Below are positions 9,373 to 19,540 of a stretch of 64,000 nt of DNA, piece after piece (positions within the stretch are counted from its first letter, which is position 1; each line of letters opens with the position of its first letter). The DNA comes from Pelobates cultripes. Lineage: Eukaryota > Chordata > Amphibia > Anura > Pelobatidae. The stretch covers positions 109,948,329 to 110,012,328 of the forward strand of contig OW240915.1 in assembly GCA_933207985.1 (NCBI GenBank). The letters are read 5' to 3'. Below the pieces are notes generated by a model. That model did no database searches. It was not told where the DNA came from and saw only the letters and a program-made list of their open reading frames with translations. Position numbers and translations under genes: made by a program.

Positions 9373-10939
9373 CAGGGAGTGCAGAATTATTAGGCAAGTT
9401 GTATTTTTGAGGATTAATTTTATTATTGAACAACAACCATGTTTTCAATGAACCCAACAAACTCATTAATATCAAAGCTGAATATTTTTGGAAGTAGTTT
9501 TTAGTTTGTTTTTAGTTATAGCTATGTTAGGGGGATATCTGTGTGTGCAGGTGACTATTACTGTGCATAATTATTAGGCAACTTAACAAAAACAAATATA
9601 TGTACCATTTCACTATTTATTACTACTTTAAAGGAAACCAATATAACATCTCAAATATCTCTCACAAATATACATTTCTGACATTCAAAACAAAACAAAA
9701 ACAAAATCAGTGACCAATATAGCCACCTTCTTTGCAAGGACACTCAAAAGCCTGCCATCCATGGATTCTGTCAGTGTTTTGATCTGTTCACCATCAACAT
9801 TGCGTGCAGCAGCAACCACAGCCTCCCAGACACTGTTCAGAGAGGTGTACTGTTTTCCCTCCTTGTAAATCTCACATTTGATGATGGACCACAGGTTCTC
9901 AATGAGGTTCAGATCAGGTGAACAAGGAGGCCATGTCATTAGATTTTCTTCTTTTATACCCTTTCTTGCCAGCCACGCTGTGGAGTACTTGGACGTGTGT
10001 GATGGAGCATTATCCTGCATGAAAATCATGTTTTTCTTGAAGGATGCAGACTTCTTCCTGTACCACTGCTTGAAGAAGGTGTCTTCCAGGAACTGGCAGT
10101 AGGACTGGGAGTTGAGCTTGACTCCATCCTCAACCTGAAAAGGCCCCACAAGCTCATCTTTGATGATACCAGCCCAAACCAGTACTCCACCTCCACCTTG
10201 CTGGCGCCTGAGTCGGACTGGAGCTCTCTGCCCTTTACCAATCCAGCCACGGGCCCATCCATCTGGCCCATCAAGACTCACTCTCATTCCATCAGTCCAT
10301 AAAACCTTAGAAAAATCAGTCTTGAGATATTTCTTGGCCCAGTCTTGACGTTTCAGCTTGTGTGTCTTGTTCAGTGGTGGTCGTCTTTCAGCCTTTCTTA
10401 CCTTGGCCATGTCTCTGAGTATTGCACACCTTGTGCTTTTTGGCACTCCAGTGATGTTGCAGCTCTGAAATATGGCCAAACTGGTGGTAAGTGGCATCGT
10501 GGCAGCTGCATGCTTGACTTTTCTCAGTTCATGGGCAGTTATTTTGCGCCTTGGTTTTTCCACACGCTTCTTGCGACCCTGTTGACTATTTTTAATGAAA
10601 CGCTTGATTGTTCGATGATCACGCTTCAGAAGCTTTGCAATTTTAAGTGTTCTGCATCCCTCTGCAAGATATCTCACTATTTTTGACTTTTCTGAGCCTG
10701 TCAAGTCCTTCTTTGACCCATTTTGCCAAAGGAAAGGAAGTTGCCTAATAATTATGCACACCTGATATAGGGTGTTGATGTCATTAGACCACACCCCTTC
10801 TCATTACAGAGATGCACATCACCTAATATGCTTAATTGGTAGTAGGCTTTCGAGCCTATACAGCTTGGAGTAAGACAACATGCATAAAGAGGATGATGTG
10901 GTCAAAATACTAATTTGCCTAATAATTCTGCACTCCCTG
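9373..10939 (-). mobile_element. Tc1/mariner DD37E (TRT-like) transposon, copy 1
   Basis: A 1567-bp element is flanked by TA (9371-9372 and 10940-10941). Its ends are inverted repeats CAGGGAGTGCAGAATTATTA, identical for about 25 bp. A second pair of inner sites, GTGCATAATTATTAGGCAA (9563) and its complement (10738-10759), gives an IR/DR-like arrangement of transposase sites. One transposase gene occupies the minus strand. It sits inside the right PLE arm, so it is younger than that element. Copy 2 at 21368-22924 is closely related. Confidence 0.95.
9685..10794 (-). CDS. Tc1-like DD37E transposase, copy 1 (C-terminus frameshifted)
   Basis: 369 codons. The N-terminal helix-turn-helix region (GSEKSKIVRYLAEG, IAKLLKRDHRTIKRFI) binds the terminal repeats. 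The catalytic part shows VLWTDGMRVS (first Asp), MQDNAPSHTS (second Asp) and SPDLNLIENLWS (Glu). Counting residues, 37 lie between the second Asp and the Glu. This spacing is that of the DD37E/TRT group rather than the usual DD34E of Tc1. GWIGKGQRAP is the glycine-rich box. Compared with copy 2 one T is lost near 9726, so the last residues change to AILVTDF. The Glu usual after WTD is Gly here; it is not catalytic. All three catalytic residues remain. Confidence 0.9.
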   Translation of the reverse strand: MWSNDINTLYQVCIIIRQLPFLWQNGSKKDLTGSEKSKIVRYLAEGCRTLKIAKLLKRDHRTIKRFIKNSQQGRKKRVEKPRRKITAHELRKVKHAAATMPLTTSLAIFQSCNITGVPKSTRCAILRDMAKVRKAERRPPLNKTHKLKRQDWAKKYLKTDFSKVLWTDGMRVSLDGPDGWARGWIGKGQRAPVRLRRQQGGGGVLVWAGIIKDELVGPFQVEDGVKLNSQSYCQFLEDTFFKQWYRKKSASFKKNMIFMQDNAPSHTSKYSTAWLARKGIKEENLMTWPPCSPDLNLIENLWSIIKCEIYKEGKQYTSLNSVWEAVVAAARNVDGEQIKTLTESMDGRLLSVLAKKVAILVTDFVFVLF

Positions 10940-11297
10940 TATGAAATGTAGTCCAATAAGAACGGAGGCCCCCTTTCCAACACTTTGCCCTTAATTGTAA
11001 TGGCGGAGGGAACCATGGACACATGGCGGATGTGACATCACCGCAATGTAAGGAGGGAATGAACGGAACAAACAACTCGGGATTGTGGTAAGGACTTTTC
11101 TATCAGGAGATACTCGAAATCCGGAAGTGACGTCAAGTAGTGCGTGATGATGTCACTAAAGGTGAAAGTACGCACTCTATGATACTTGTGCACGGCGCCA
11201 TCCGTGGTTGGATGCTACACGGATGACGCGGCCTAACCCCTCCCATCCAGGAAATATAAACAAAGACCGGCAGCATGGGCATTACCTATTGAAAAAG

Positions 11298-11321
11298 CTG
11301 AGGATCAGCGAAACGCGTCTC
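11298..11321 (+). ncRNA. Hammerhead-ribozyme-like core in right PLE arm
   Basis: The plus strand carries the boxes CTGAGGA, GAA, ACGCGT and C in order. It is the inverted partner of 7720-7743 and lies in sense with the endonuclease frame. The helix II stem is weak. Position relative to the endonuclease stop matches the second PLE (about 0.7 kb), which supports a conserved 3' element. Confidence 0.4.
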
Positions 11322-11803
11322 GGACATCATCAGACTACTGAACCTGTCTGTATTTTTACATATGTATATTTTTTATTTAATTTATAATAAATATCTACTT
11401 ATTTTAATAAGTTTGAAGATTCATCCATGCTGCTATAAAGAAGGGAAGTGACACCCTACACTGTCACATCCACTACTACACTCAGAGCCAAGTCTAAGGC
11501 TCTGGATAAGGTGAGAAGCTTACTTTATTTGCTTTTCTATATCTTATTGAGGATTTCTACACCAGGGTCAGCATTGCTTCCCTGTTTTCTTCTGTTTATG
11601 TCTCCTTTATTGAGGTCTGCACCTGACACGGATGCCATAGGTGTGTGTCACCTTTAAGCAAACAAAAGTGGAAGAGATCAGAGCCGGTCCTTAAGAGGCT
11701 CTGTATCATGTGAGTGTATCCATTTTGGAATTATTCACATCACCTATTTTACGAATATACTACACTATATTTTGTCTATCCTGTTCCCCTATAGGGACTT
11801 CAT

Positions 11804-13164
11804 AGTGAATAAGCATGATGGGAGTTGTCCTCTATATAATTAGTAGTTTGAAGCAATGAAGATTTGAGTAAGCAAGCATTAGTTCATTATTAAATGATAT
11901 TGTAGACAAATAGCTGAAAGATATACTTAAGGTTAATCTGAGTAGTCCTCCAATAGTTTAGGGATATGGTCCACTTGTAAAGTAAGTGAGTTTCCGTTCT
12001 CCAGTAATCCTCTATGACATGAAGCATACTTGTCTTAGTCCAGAAGGTTAGGACGACTTCAGAGTTTGTAGAGCCGGCGTGTCCCAGGAGCCGGCGTGCA
12101 TATTCGGAAGTAGGACCCACATTGCCAGAGCCTGTGGAGAGGTAAGTCTGGCGGAAATAGTTCCCAGTTTCACCAAGCACCCTCTCTCTGGTGCGGTCTC
12201 CCTAAATACCATTAGAGCCGCGTCAGAGGGGGGCAGGGTCCGGCTCCGCACAGCGGAGTGCCGAACCCGGAAGTGTTACCGCATGACAATAGGGCAAGCT
12301 TGGTCGTACATTGGTACAATTAGTGACCTAGTAATATTTCCATTTACAATTTAATTTTGATTTTGTTCCCCTAACATCGGTATCTCCATGTACCTGTTGC
12401 ACCGATATCCATGTATCCCATATCTCCCATGATTGTTCCGTGGTCCGAGAAGGGGGCCACAATTTTCTCTATATGCTCCCTCATATGCTCTTTGATCTTG
12501 TACATCGGAGAGCAGCCTAGAGAGGGCGGGCAATTCCTGGTTTTCCATGCTCTTGTGATCACTCTTTTTATTGTGTTTTTTGAATAGGGGCTAGATAATT
12601 ATGCTCAAGTTTGCAAAGTAATGTGCCAAAAATCACATATGTGGGTCTATTTAAACAAAAATAAAATCTAATAAAATACATAAGAACTACTAGTATTATT
12701 GGTTTCAGTGTTGTTTTTCTTTTTTTTACTCCACCATAAGATCACAAAGGACAAATTAATTCAAGGAGGTAGAATTTTGTATTAGTGCACCTCTTACCTG
12801 CACCTATGGGAAGATTCATAATTTGAATTTAACTTGTTAGCAACTGATTGCTGATGGTTGTGTAAAAGGTGAGACATGAGCCATTTAGAGATTACAAGCT
12901 AAATTTATCTTTCCATATAGTTCAACGTGATAGAAATTTTTATAACTCATTATGTTGCAGACTTAGTTGAGTCCTAGATATATAGTGAGTCAGACCACTT
13001 GTTAAGAGACTTGAGTGTCACTGCCAAGGCACTTCTTTCCCATTCAAAGTATCCCATTCAGCGCACGCAGTAGTCAGTGATTTTATTGTCATCAACATGG
13101 TAATTTATACATGAACCCCCAGCATGGGGTCCCTATACATCAGTACAATGATCCTACCTTGGTG
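11804..13164. other. Noncoding stretch; gypsy A flank then anonymous AT-rich DNA
   Basis: The first 55 bases continue the 6922-6976 sequence, so this may be the other side of the gypsy A LTR interrupted by the PLE. A GC-richer part (12060-12300) has AGCCGGCGTG twice at 17-bp spacing. No protein of recognisable family is present; short frames here look like chance. Confidence 0.4.
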
Positions 13165-13229
13165 CCTCTGTGTCTGGAAGATAATTGTGTTTTATCGCTT
13201 GCAAACTAATTATCTTCTGGACACAGAGG
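13165..13229. repeat. 22-bp inverted repeat, hairpin
   Basis: CCTCTGTGTCTGGAAGATAATT (13165-13186) pairs with its near complement at 13208-13229 with two mismatches and a 21-base loop. It may be the end of a small nonautonomous element; no partner end was found. Confidence 0.7.
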
Positions 13230-14632
13230 TTACAACATAAATCATTCCCAAAAGCATAACAAAAACCCACAGGAACCCCACATATTACACATCCCTATAT
13301 AGCTCTGATCCAAGCACCCAAGTTGGCAAAATAGCACTTGGATCCATGCAGAATCGCCACCGGGGTAAAGATTTGACCAGCTGCTGGCAAAGAAGATCCA
13401 GGGTGGATGGAGTTTTGGCCAGTCAAATATCGGAAGCTCCTGTGGACTGAAAAAGAGGTGCGGCCGGGCCAGACTTCTATAGCTTTTGGGTGTAAGAGTT
13501 TTTGCGTCTCTCTGGATCCTGTAGGAGGAGAGGCGCTCTCGGTTGGTAATGTGGAGGCCATGTGGTAAGAGCCAGGGGTTTGGGAATATAAGGACTATGG
13601 GGGTGATAAGGCCCTTTTTGGGAGTGAGATGCGGGGTTGTTGTTGGTATGGACATGAGTGACTGGGTGTTCCGTCACGTATTTATACTGATTTGTAAAAA
13701 TATAGTTAGAAGAGCAGCATGCTGAGAATGTCCTAAAAGGGACATAACAGGTACACTCTGTTCCATATGGGTTGGTTTACAACAGCCATAGGTAAATCCT
13801 TCAACATTGGCGATCGATTCTGGTTGCAGCCCATTTTCTCCATTTTATTTCTAACTTCTATACAGTACGGTATATATTTGATTCAACTAAATACCTAATT
13901 TGAAGAAGTAACAAAATTATCTCATGATGGAGGTTCTTTTCATTTATTGGTAAAGTTTTGTCTTTATTTCAAATGTATGGAATGTATGTAAATATCAGGA
14001 AGGGAGGGAATTTCTGTGTAAAAAAATAAATAAAACTAAATCCATAAAAATAATGGATAGAAAAGAAAAGAGTTTATCAGAGAAAAGGAAACAAAGGAGC
14101 CATCCGCAAAACAAACCTAAATATCACAGCATGGGTGTAAGGTGGAAAAGACATCTTATTACAGTAAATTTCACAAAAAGTATATAGGGAAAAAATTATT
14201 TATTGTGTATTTAAGTACACTTAAGCAATAAAACATGTCTATAAGCAAGGTATTTGTAGTTTCAAATAAATAACTGTAAAATGTTGCAAACCAGGTTGTA
14301 GATATAGGTTTATACACTAAAAAGTCAAATGTGAATACAAAATAAATTCCAAAATTTAGGCTAAAATTGCTATGAATTATAGCTGAGCTATTTTACACAG
14401 ATTGTCAGTTTAGTTTTCAGTTCACTTAAATAAATCAACTCTACAGAGTCACTGGGGAGCAGGGCTCCCAATTATCCCACTTTTGTTGGGACAATCCCAT
14501 TTCAGGGTCCTCTCCAGTTGACTTTGATTTCCTGGTGTCCCGCATTAGGTGACACCACAGGACTGTCCTTCGACAGCACAGCACAAGAACATCATTAGAT
14601 ACACTTGAGCAGTCACTAGGATCTATTTGGAT
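13230..14632. other. Noncoding stretch, nothing recognised
   Basis: The first 550 bases are GC-richer and read like LTR or promoter DNA (TATTTATA at 13678), but no paired ends were found. The rest is AT-rich without recognisable coding. At 14619-14636 a 12-base GGATCTATTTGG is doubled just before the L2-like LINE begins. Confidence 0.4.
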
Positions 14633-15934
14633 CTATTTGGATTTTGCCAAGGCATTTGATACAGTTCCACACAATAGATTAGTGTTCAAACTCAAGGAAA
14701 TCGGTCTAGATGAAAATGCTTGTTCTTGGGTAGAACATTGGCTTAAAAACAGAGTACAAAGAGTTGTCATTAATGGTAAATTTTCAAGCTGGACAGAGGT
14801 GGCAAGTGGTGTCCCTCAGGGGTCTGTTCTGGGACCCCTTCTATTTAACATGTTTATAAATGATCTTGAAGACCGCATTGAAAGTCATGTTTCAGTGTTT
14901 GCAGATGACACCAAACTTTGTAAAACAATACAATGTGAGCAAGATATTACTTTGCTGCAGAGGGACTTAGATAGACTGGGGGACTGGGCACTCAAATGGC
15001 AGATGAAATTTAATGTTGAAAAATGCAAAGTTATGCACTTCGGCGTAAAGAATACACAAGCAACGTATACCCTTAATGGAAGCGAATTAGGGATAACAAC
15101 ACACGAAAAGGACTTGGGAATTGTTATAGACCACAAACTATGCAACAATGTGTAATGTCAATCAGCAGTGGCCAAGGCCAGTAAGGTATTGTCATGCATG
15201 AAAAAGGGCATTCATTCTCGGGACGAGAATATCATTTTGCCTCTTTATAAATCACTGGTAAGACCCCCATATTGAATATGCTGTGCAATTTTGGGCACCT
15301 GTTCTAAAGAAGGATATTATGGCACTAGAAAAAGTGCAGAGGCGGGCTACAAAATTAATAAAAGGAATGGAACATATCGGCTATGAAGAAAGGTTAACAA
15401 ATTTAAACCTATTTAGTTTAGAAAAACGTCGCCTGAGAGGGATATGATAACATTATACAAATATATTCGGGGCCAATACAAACCATTGTGTGGAAATCTA
15501 TTCACAAACCGGACTTTACATAGGACACGAGGCCATGCGTTTAGACTGGAAGAAAGAAGATTTCGTCTAAGGCAAAGGAAAGGTTTTTTTACTGTAAGAA
15601 CAATCAGGATGTGGAATTCTCTGCCTGAGGAAGTGGTTTTATCAGAGTCCATACAGATGTTCAAACGGCTACTAGATGCATACTTGCAAGAACAGAATAT
15701 TCAAGGATATAATCTTTCAATGTAGGGTAATAACTGCTTGATCCAAGGATAAATCTGACTGCCATTCTGGGGTCAAGAAGGAATTTTTTTCCTAGTTTGT
15801 TGCAAAATTGTGCTTCAAACTGGGTTTTTTTGCCTTCTTTTGGATCAACAGCAAAACACAAATGTGAGGTAGGCTGAACTTGATGGACGCAAGTCTCTTT
15901 TCAGCTATGTAACTATGTAACCTAACTATGTAAC
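14633..15934 (+). mobile_element. 5'-truncated L2-like LINE
   Basis: The copy starts inside the reverse transcriptase and ends with a 3' UTR containing GAACTTGATGGACGCAAGTC and a terminal TATGTAAC repeat, the signature of L2-group LINEs. It is on the plus strand. The boundary at 14633 is where the protein similarity starts; no clear target duplication was seen. Confidence 0.85.
14637..15725 (+). pseudogene. L2-like reverse transcriptase fragment
   Basis: It opens with MDFAKAFDTVPHNRL, followed by SGVPQGSVLGPLLF and the catalytic VFADDTKLCK. The frame continues to 15155 and is then lost through shifts and stops. [13 protein letters not shown] and [13 protein letters not shown] text is visible between 15250 and 15370. 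From 15444 it is open again ([23 protein letters not shown]) to the stop at 15725. That is the C-terminal half of an L2-type ORF2. It is dead: no endonuclease, several breaks. Confidence 0.85.
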
Positions 15935-16735
15935 CATGCAGAGAGCATCTCTGCAGTGCTTTCAGCAAGGAGGATATTTCTCAAACTTGCATGCTTGACA
16001 CAAGGGTAACATGCCCCCTTATTGAGAGGTCACAACCACTTCCTCAGCAGACCTACCCATTATGGGTGCCACCAGTGATGCATGTTGTATCACTGTCAAC
16101 ACCTCCTTGAATATCTGCCCACCCATCCTGATTTTATACCTCCCACTGTTATACATGAAAATATAATTCCAACACAGTATGAGGAGGAGTGTGAAATAAA
16201 GGGTTGGAAAAAAAACTTGAACATAATGGCTTCCATTAGTTATAGATATGGGTCTGCTCCTGCTGCTACAATAGTCCCTATGTTAATATGGCCTTGTACA
16301 TAGCATGGATTTCAAAGTGTATCCACATCACGCTCTGAGCTTGTATTGCTGCAATTCTGGTTTCTCTATTTGGGACTCTTTACACCATATACAACATAGC
16401 TGATATCAGGAAGATGTCACATGAGCATTCCCAGAGAAAATCCACAGGGGCACGAGTAATTGATATCGTAAGGACAAAGCTGTTTGTTAACAAACATATA
16501 TCTGATCCCGCATTTCTATTGAACCTGCATTTCTATCAAGAGATAAGTGATAAGAAAAGAATGTCAAATAAGTCCAAAATCTTCTAGGTGAACACATTTG
16601 GATGTCTACATTTCAAAAATATATACTTGGTAGTCCATTTGCGTTTATGGCCACCATTATGCTGAAACCCCAAATACCAAAATTTGAACAATTGCTTTCA
16701 AATACGTGTGTACCTGTTTTATGTAATTTGTAACA
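15935..16735. other. Noncoding stretch, nothing recognised
   Basis: Mixed-composition sequence between two transposable elements. No coding similarity, repeats or strong signals could be supported. Confidence 0.5.
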
Positions 16736-16739
16736 AATA

Positions 16740-17430
16740 AATCCAATATAGGTATTTCCCAAATCTGGTCAGATGTTTCTTGTAGTTGGCCACCAGGCTT
16801 GCACACATCTCAGGTGGGATTTTGTCCCACTCCTTTTTGCAGATCCTCTTCAAGTCATTAAGGTTTCGAGGCTGACGTTTGGCAACTCGAACCTTCAGCT
16901 CCCTCCACAGATTTTCTGTGGAATTAAGGTCTGGAGACTGGCTTGGCCACTCCAGGACCTTAATGTTGGTCTCACCTGACCACAACACCTTCACCCAGTT
17001 CTCCTCTGAATCATTCAGATGTTCATTGGCAAACTTCAAACGGGCCTGTAATTGTGTTCTCTTGAGCAGGGAGAACTTGCGGGCACTGCATGATTTCAGT
17101 CCTTCACAGTGTAGTGTGTTACCAATTGTTTTCTTGGTGACTACAGTTTCAGCTGCCTTGAGATCATTAACAAGATCCTCCTGTGTAGTTCTGGGCTTAT
17201 TCCACAAGGTGAGATCTTGCATGGAGCACCAGACCAAGGGAGACTGACAGTTATTTTGTGTTTCTTCCATTTGCGAAAAATCGCACCAAGAGTTGTCACC
17301 TTCTCACCCAGCTGCTTGGCGATGGTCTTGTCGCCCATTCCAGCCTTTTGTAGGTCTACAATCTTGTCCCTGACATCCTTGGACAGCTCTTTGGTCTTGG
17401 CCATGTTGGAGAGTTTGGAATCTGATTGAT
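16740..17430 (-). pseudogene. Tc1-like transposase, internally deleted
   Basis: The N-terminus is [20 protein letters not shown] with a helix-turn-helix ([20 protein letters not shown]). After a frameshift near 17270 the frame continues with [13 protein letters not shown] and [11 protein letters not shown]. The catalytic core is wrecked. The first motif reads [12 protein letters not shown], so the catalytic Asp is Gly. The next residues are [17 protein letters not shown], meaning the segment with the second catalytic Asp has been deleted. [17 protein letters not shown] and [11 protein letters not shown] complete the C-terminus. It cannot catalyse transposition. Confidence 0.9.
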
Positions 17431-17446
17431 TGATTGCTTCTGTGGA

Positions 17447-17543
17447 CAGGTGTCTTTTATACAGGTAACTGGCTGAGATTAACAGCACTCTCTTTAAGAG
17501 AGTGCTCCTAATCTCAGTTTGTTACCTGTATAAAAGACACCTG
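17447..17543. repeat. 97-bp near-perfect palindrome in the Tc1 leader
   Basis: CAGGTGTCTTTTATACAGGT at 17447 is mirrored by its complement ending at 17543, and the centre AGCACTCTCTTTAAGAGAGT closes with no loop. Arms are about 48 bp. It lies just upstream of the transposase start and could form a cruciform or a long RNA hairpin. Confidence 0.9.
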
Positions 17544-17776
17544 GGAGTCAGAAATATTGCTGATTGATAGGGGATCAAATACTTATTTCACTCATTGACA
17601 TGCAAATCAATTTATAATATGTTTGACATGCGTTTTTCTGGATTTTTTGTTGTTGTTATTCTGTCTCTCACTGTTAAAATATACCTACCATTAAAATGAT
17701 AAACTGATCATTTCTTTGTCAGTGGGCAAACGTTCAAAATCAGCAGGAGATCAAATACTTTTTTCCCCTCACTGTA

Positions 17777-19110
17777 TATTTTTAAACCTTCTTTTAAACA
17801 ACTTAATCAGAATATATGATGAGTTACGTATATATTCAAATGCCAAACTCTAGTACCACTAGTTAGGTATTCTGAACCAAAAGAGAATAAATGTAGATGA
17901 TTGCTCTTTTTTCTTTTAAGTGAAGAAGCAGTACCGCGTATAGACCAGGCACATTATGTCACAAACTGTTTAACTTTGGTTGTTTGCTTTGGATTTTAGG
18001 AAGAACTCTTAATTTGGCCCAATCTTATTTAGTCTTAATTCAATCGTGTTAGAAAGAAAAGAAGCACACAGAGTTTGTTATTCCGAAAGAAATCATTTGA
18101 GACAATATATATTTGAATTTGTCTGGTTTTTAATCTGTAGTAATTGTTTCAAGGAATTGAAAACACCGGACTATTGTACTTAGTTTAAATGGAATAAGAG
18201 TGCATAAACAGCTGCAATGGCACACACAATCTGAGCAAGAGAGAAAACCCAGAAGGCTTGAGAGTGGCAGAATACTTAGAGAAAGAACAAACAATGTCTG
18301 TGCACATGTTGGAAAACACATTTTATTTCAAGTATAAAAGAAACCAAAATTTTTCTTCTGGCGCTCATCACAAAGAATGGCTCATTTTGGGAGGATTACT
18401 AGACACACCAAGAGTGCATTAGTTTTTATCTGTTCTGGAATTATGTAAGACTTCTTTTTTATATTTTTAACCACCACCAGTACTTTGGAATTAGGGAGGC
18501 ATATGGAAAAAAGAAGGGATGAGGAAGCAAAATTGAGCCTACAAAATAGATTTTGAATTTGGAAGTTAAACTGTTTGCAAATTATTGAGTTGAAACAGCC
18601 CATGAGCATAGAGACGTAGCAGAAACACATCTGTTAGTTGTCCCAAAGAATATTAAAAATATATATATTTGGGGGATGCTGAATAAGAATAATGTTATGA
18701 GAACATGTTTAAGTATTTTATTTGTCTTTTTTGGAGATTAGATATGTGATTCTTTTTATTCCAAACAGGAAAGAAAAATAGAGCCTCCTTTCGCAAAAAT
18801 GATTGGCAGACGCATTTAACAAAACAGAACAGACATCATATGGTGATGCAGACATTTAGTATTTTTCTATCCTTTTTTTTTTTTTTTTAAAGTGAGCTTA
18901 GAAAAACAAAAGTGTAAAGTTCTCACAGAACAAAGAAGTACAAAGGATTCACTGCTTAATATATGAGATAATTTTATAAAAATATCCTTTAAGATGCACT
19001 TTTTCAACCTGTTACAACAATGACGCTAATACACCAGCAATATTTCCAGCAAGGTTATTTTATTTTTTCAACCTTTAAATTTTGATTCAATGTTTATCAT
19101 ATTAAAAACA
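17777..19110. other. AT-rich noncoding stretch, nothing recognised
   Basis: Contains a 15-base T run near 18875 and no coding sequence that can be assigned to a family. No paired repeats stand out. Confidence 0.5.
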
Positions 19111-19540
19111 AATATTTCTGGGGGCAGGGCCAGAATCCAATCAAGTCGGAAGCACACTACACAAGCTCCGGTTCAGTTTGCTGAAAAGATCGATTCTCTG
19201 CCCATTACCCCCCAGCCCCAACCCACACATCAGGTTTGGTTTGCTTTCCCCTCCGATACCGATGGGGAAGAAATCCAAAAAGTATTGGGCAGATCCAGAC
19301 CCGAGATCCTGAGATATCAGGATGTTCCTACACCAGCATGTTAGGCCAGAGAAAGTCAAAGTGGTGCTAGTGGAGGTCACTAATTCAGGTTCCTTAGATG
19401 AGGATTACCTACCTGAGACCCTGTCTGCGTTTCCACAGACATCTGCACCTGCACCAGGCCCCTGTGACACTGGAGATGCTGCCCCCTCCAATAAGGTAGA
19501 CATTAAAGCCCTGTCACAAGAAATTAGGGCTATGTTTTAA
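19111..19540 (+). pseudogene. Tx1/L1-like ORF1 remnant
   Basis: Two overlapping frames (to 19344 and from 19322) carry proline-rich text followed by VDIKALSQEIRAM, which resembles the start of the coiled coil of L1-type ORF1 proteins. ORF1 proteins bind LINE RNA. The coiled coil appears to continue in broken frames to about 19640. Similarity is weak; the call depends mainly on its place upstream of the endonuclease. Confidence 0.45.

Larger units (their letters stand above)
7237..11803 (+). mobile_element. Penelope-like element fragment between inverted arms, with nested Tc1-like insertion
   Basis: Two arms of about 1.23 kb (7237-8475 and 9008-11803 without the 1567-bp transposon inside) are inverted copies of each other with a few percent divergence. 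The 0.53 kb between them encodes the C-terminal endonuclease of a Penelope-like retroelement. PLEs are known for LTR-like repeats in direct or inverted orientation, 5' truncation and inverted tails; this locus has that form. The right arm follows the endonuclease stop and so represents the true 3' UTR/pseudo-LTR, and the left arm is its inverted copy. The 5' part of the PLE, including reverse transcriptase, is missing. Confidence 0.8.
9008..11803 (+). repeat. Right inverted arm (3' UTR/pseudo-LTR) of the PLE composite
   Basis: This is the inverse of 7237-8475, interrupted at a TA by the Tc1-like element 9373-10939. It begins just within the end of the endonuclease frame, so it is the PLE's own 3' flank. 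The hammerhead-like core lies about 0.7 kb after the stop if the transposon is discounted. Confidence 0.85.
16736..17774 (-). mobile_element. Degenerate Tc1-like (DD34E-type) transposon
   Basis: The right end, CAGTGAGGGGAAAAAAGTAT on the minus strand, is followed by TA (17775-17776), as in a common fish and frog Tc1 family. The left terminal repeat is missing: similarity stops soon after the transposase C-terminus near 16736-16770. The body carries a transposase remnant and a near-perfect palindrome in the 5' leader (17447-17543). Confidence 0.8.

Noticed and set aside
12079..12354. 91-codon plus-strand frame as a host exon
   Set aside because: No family resemblance and no splice context; short frames overlap on both strands.
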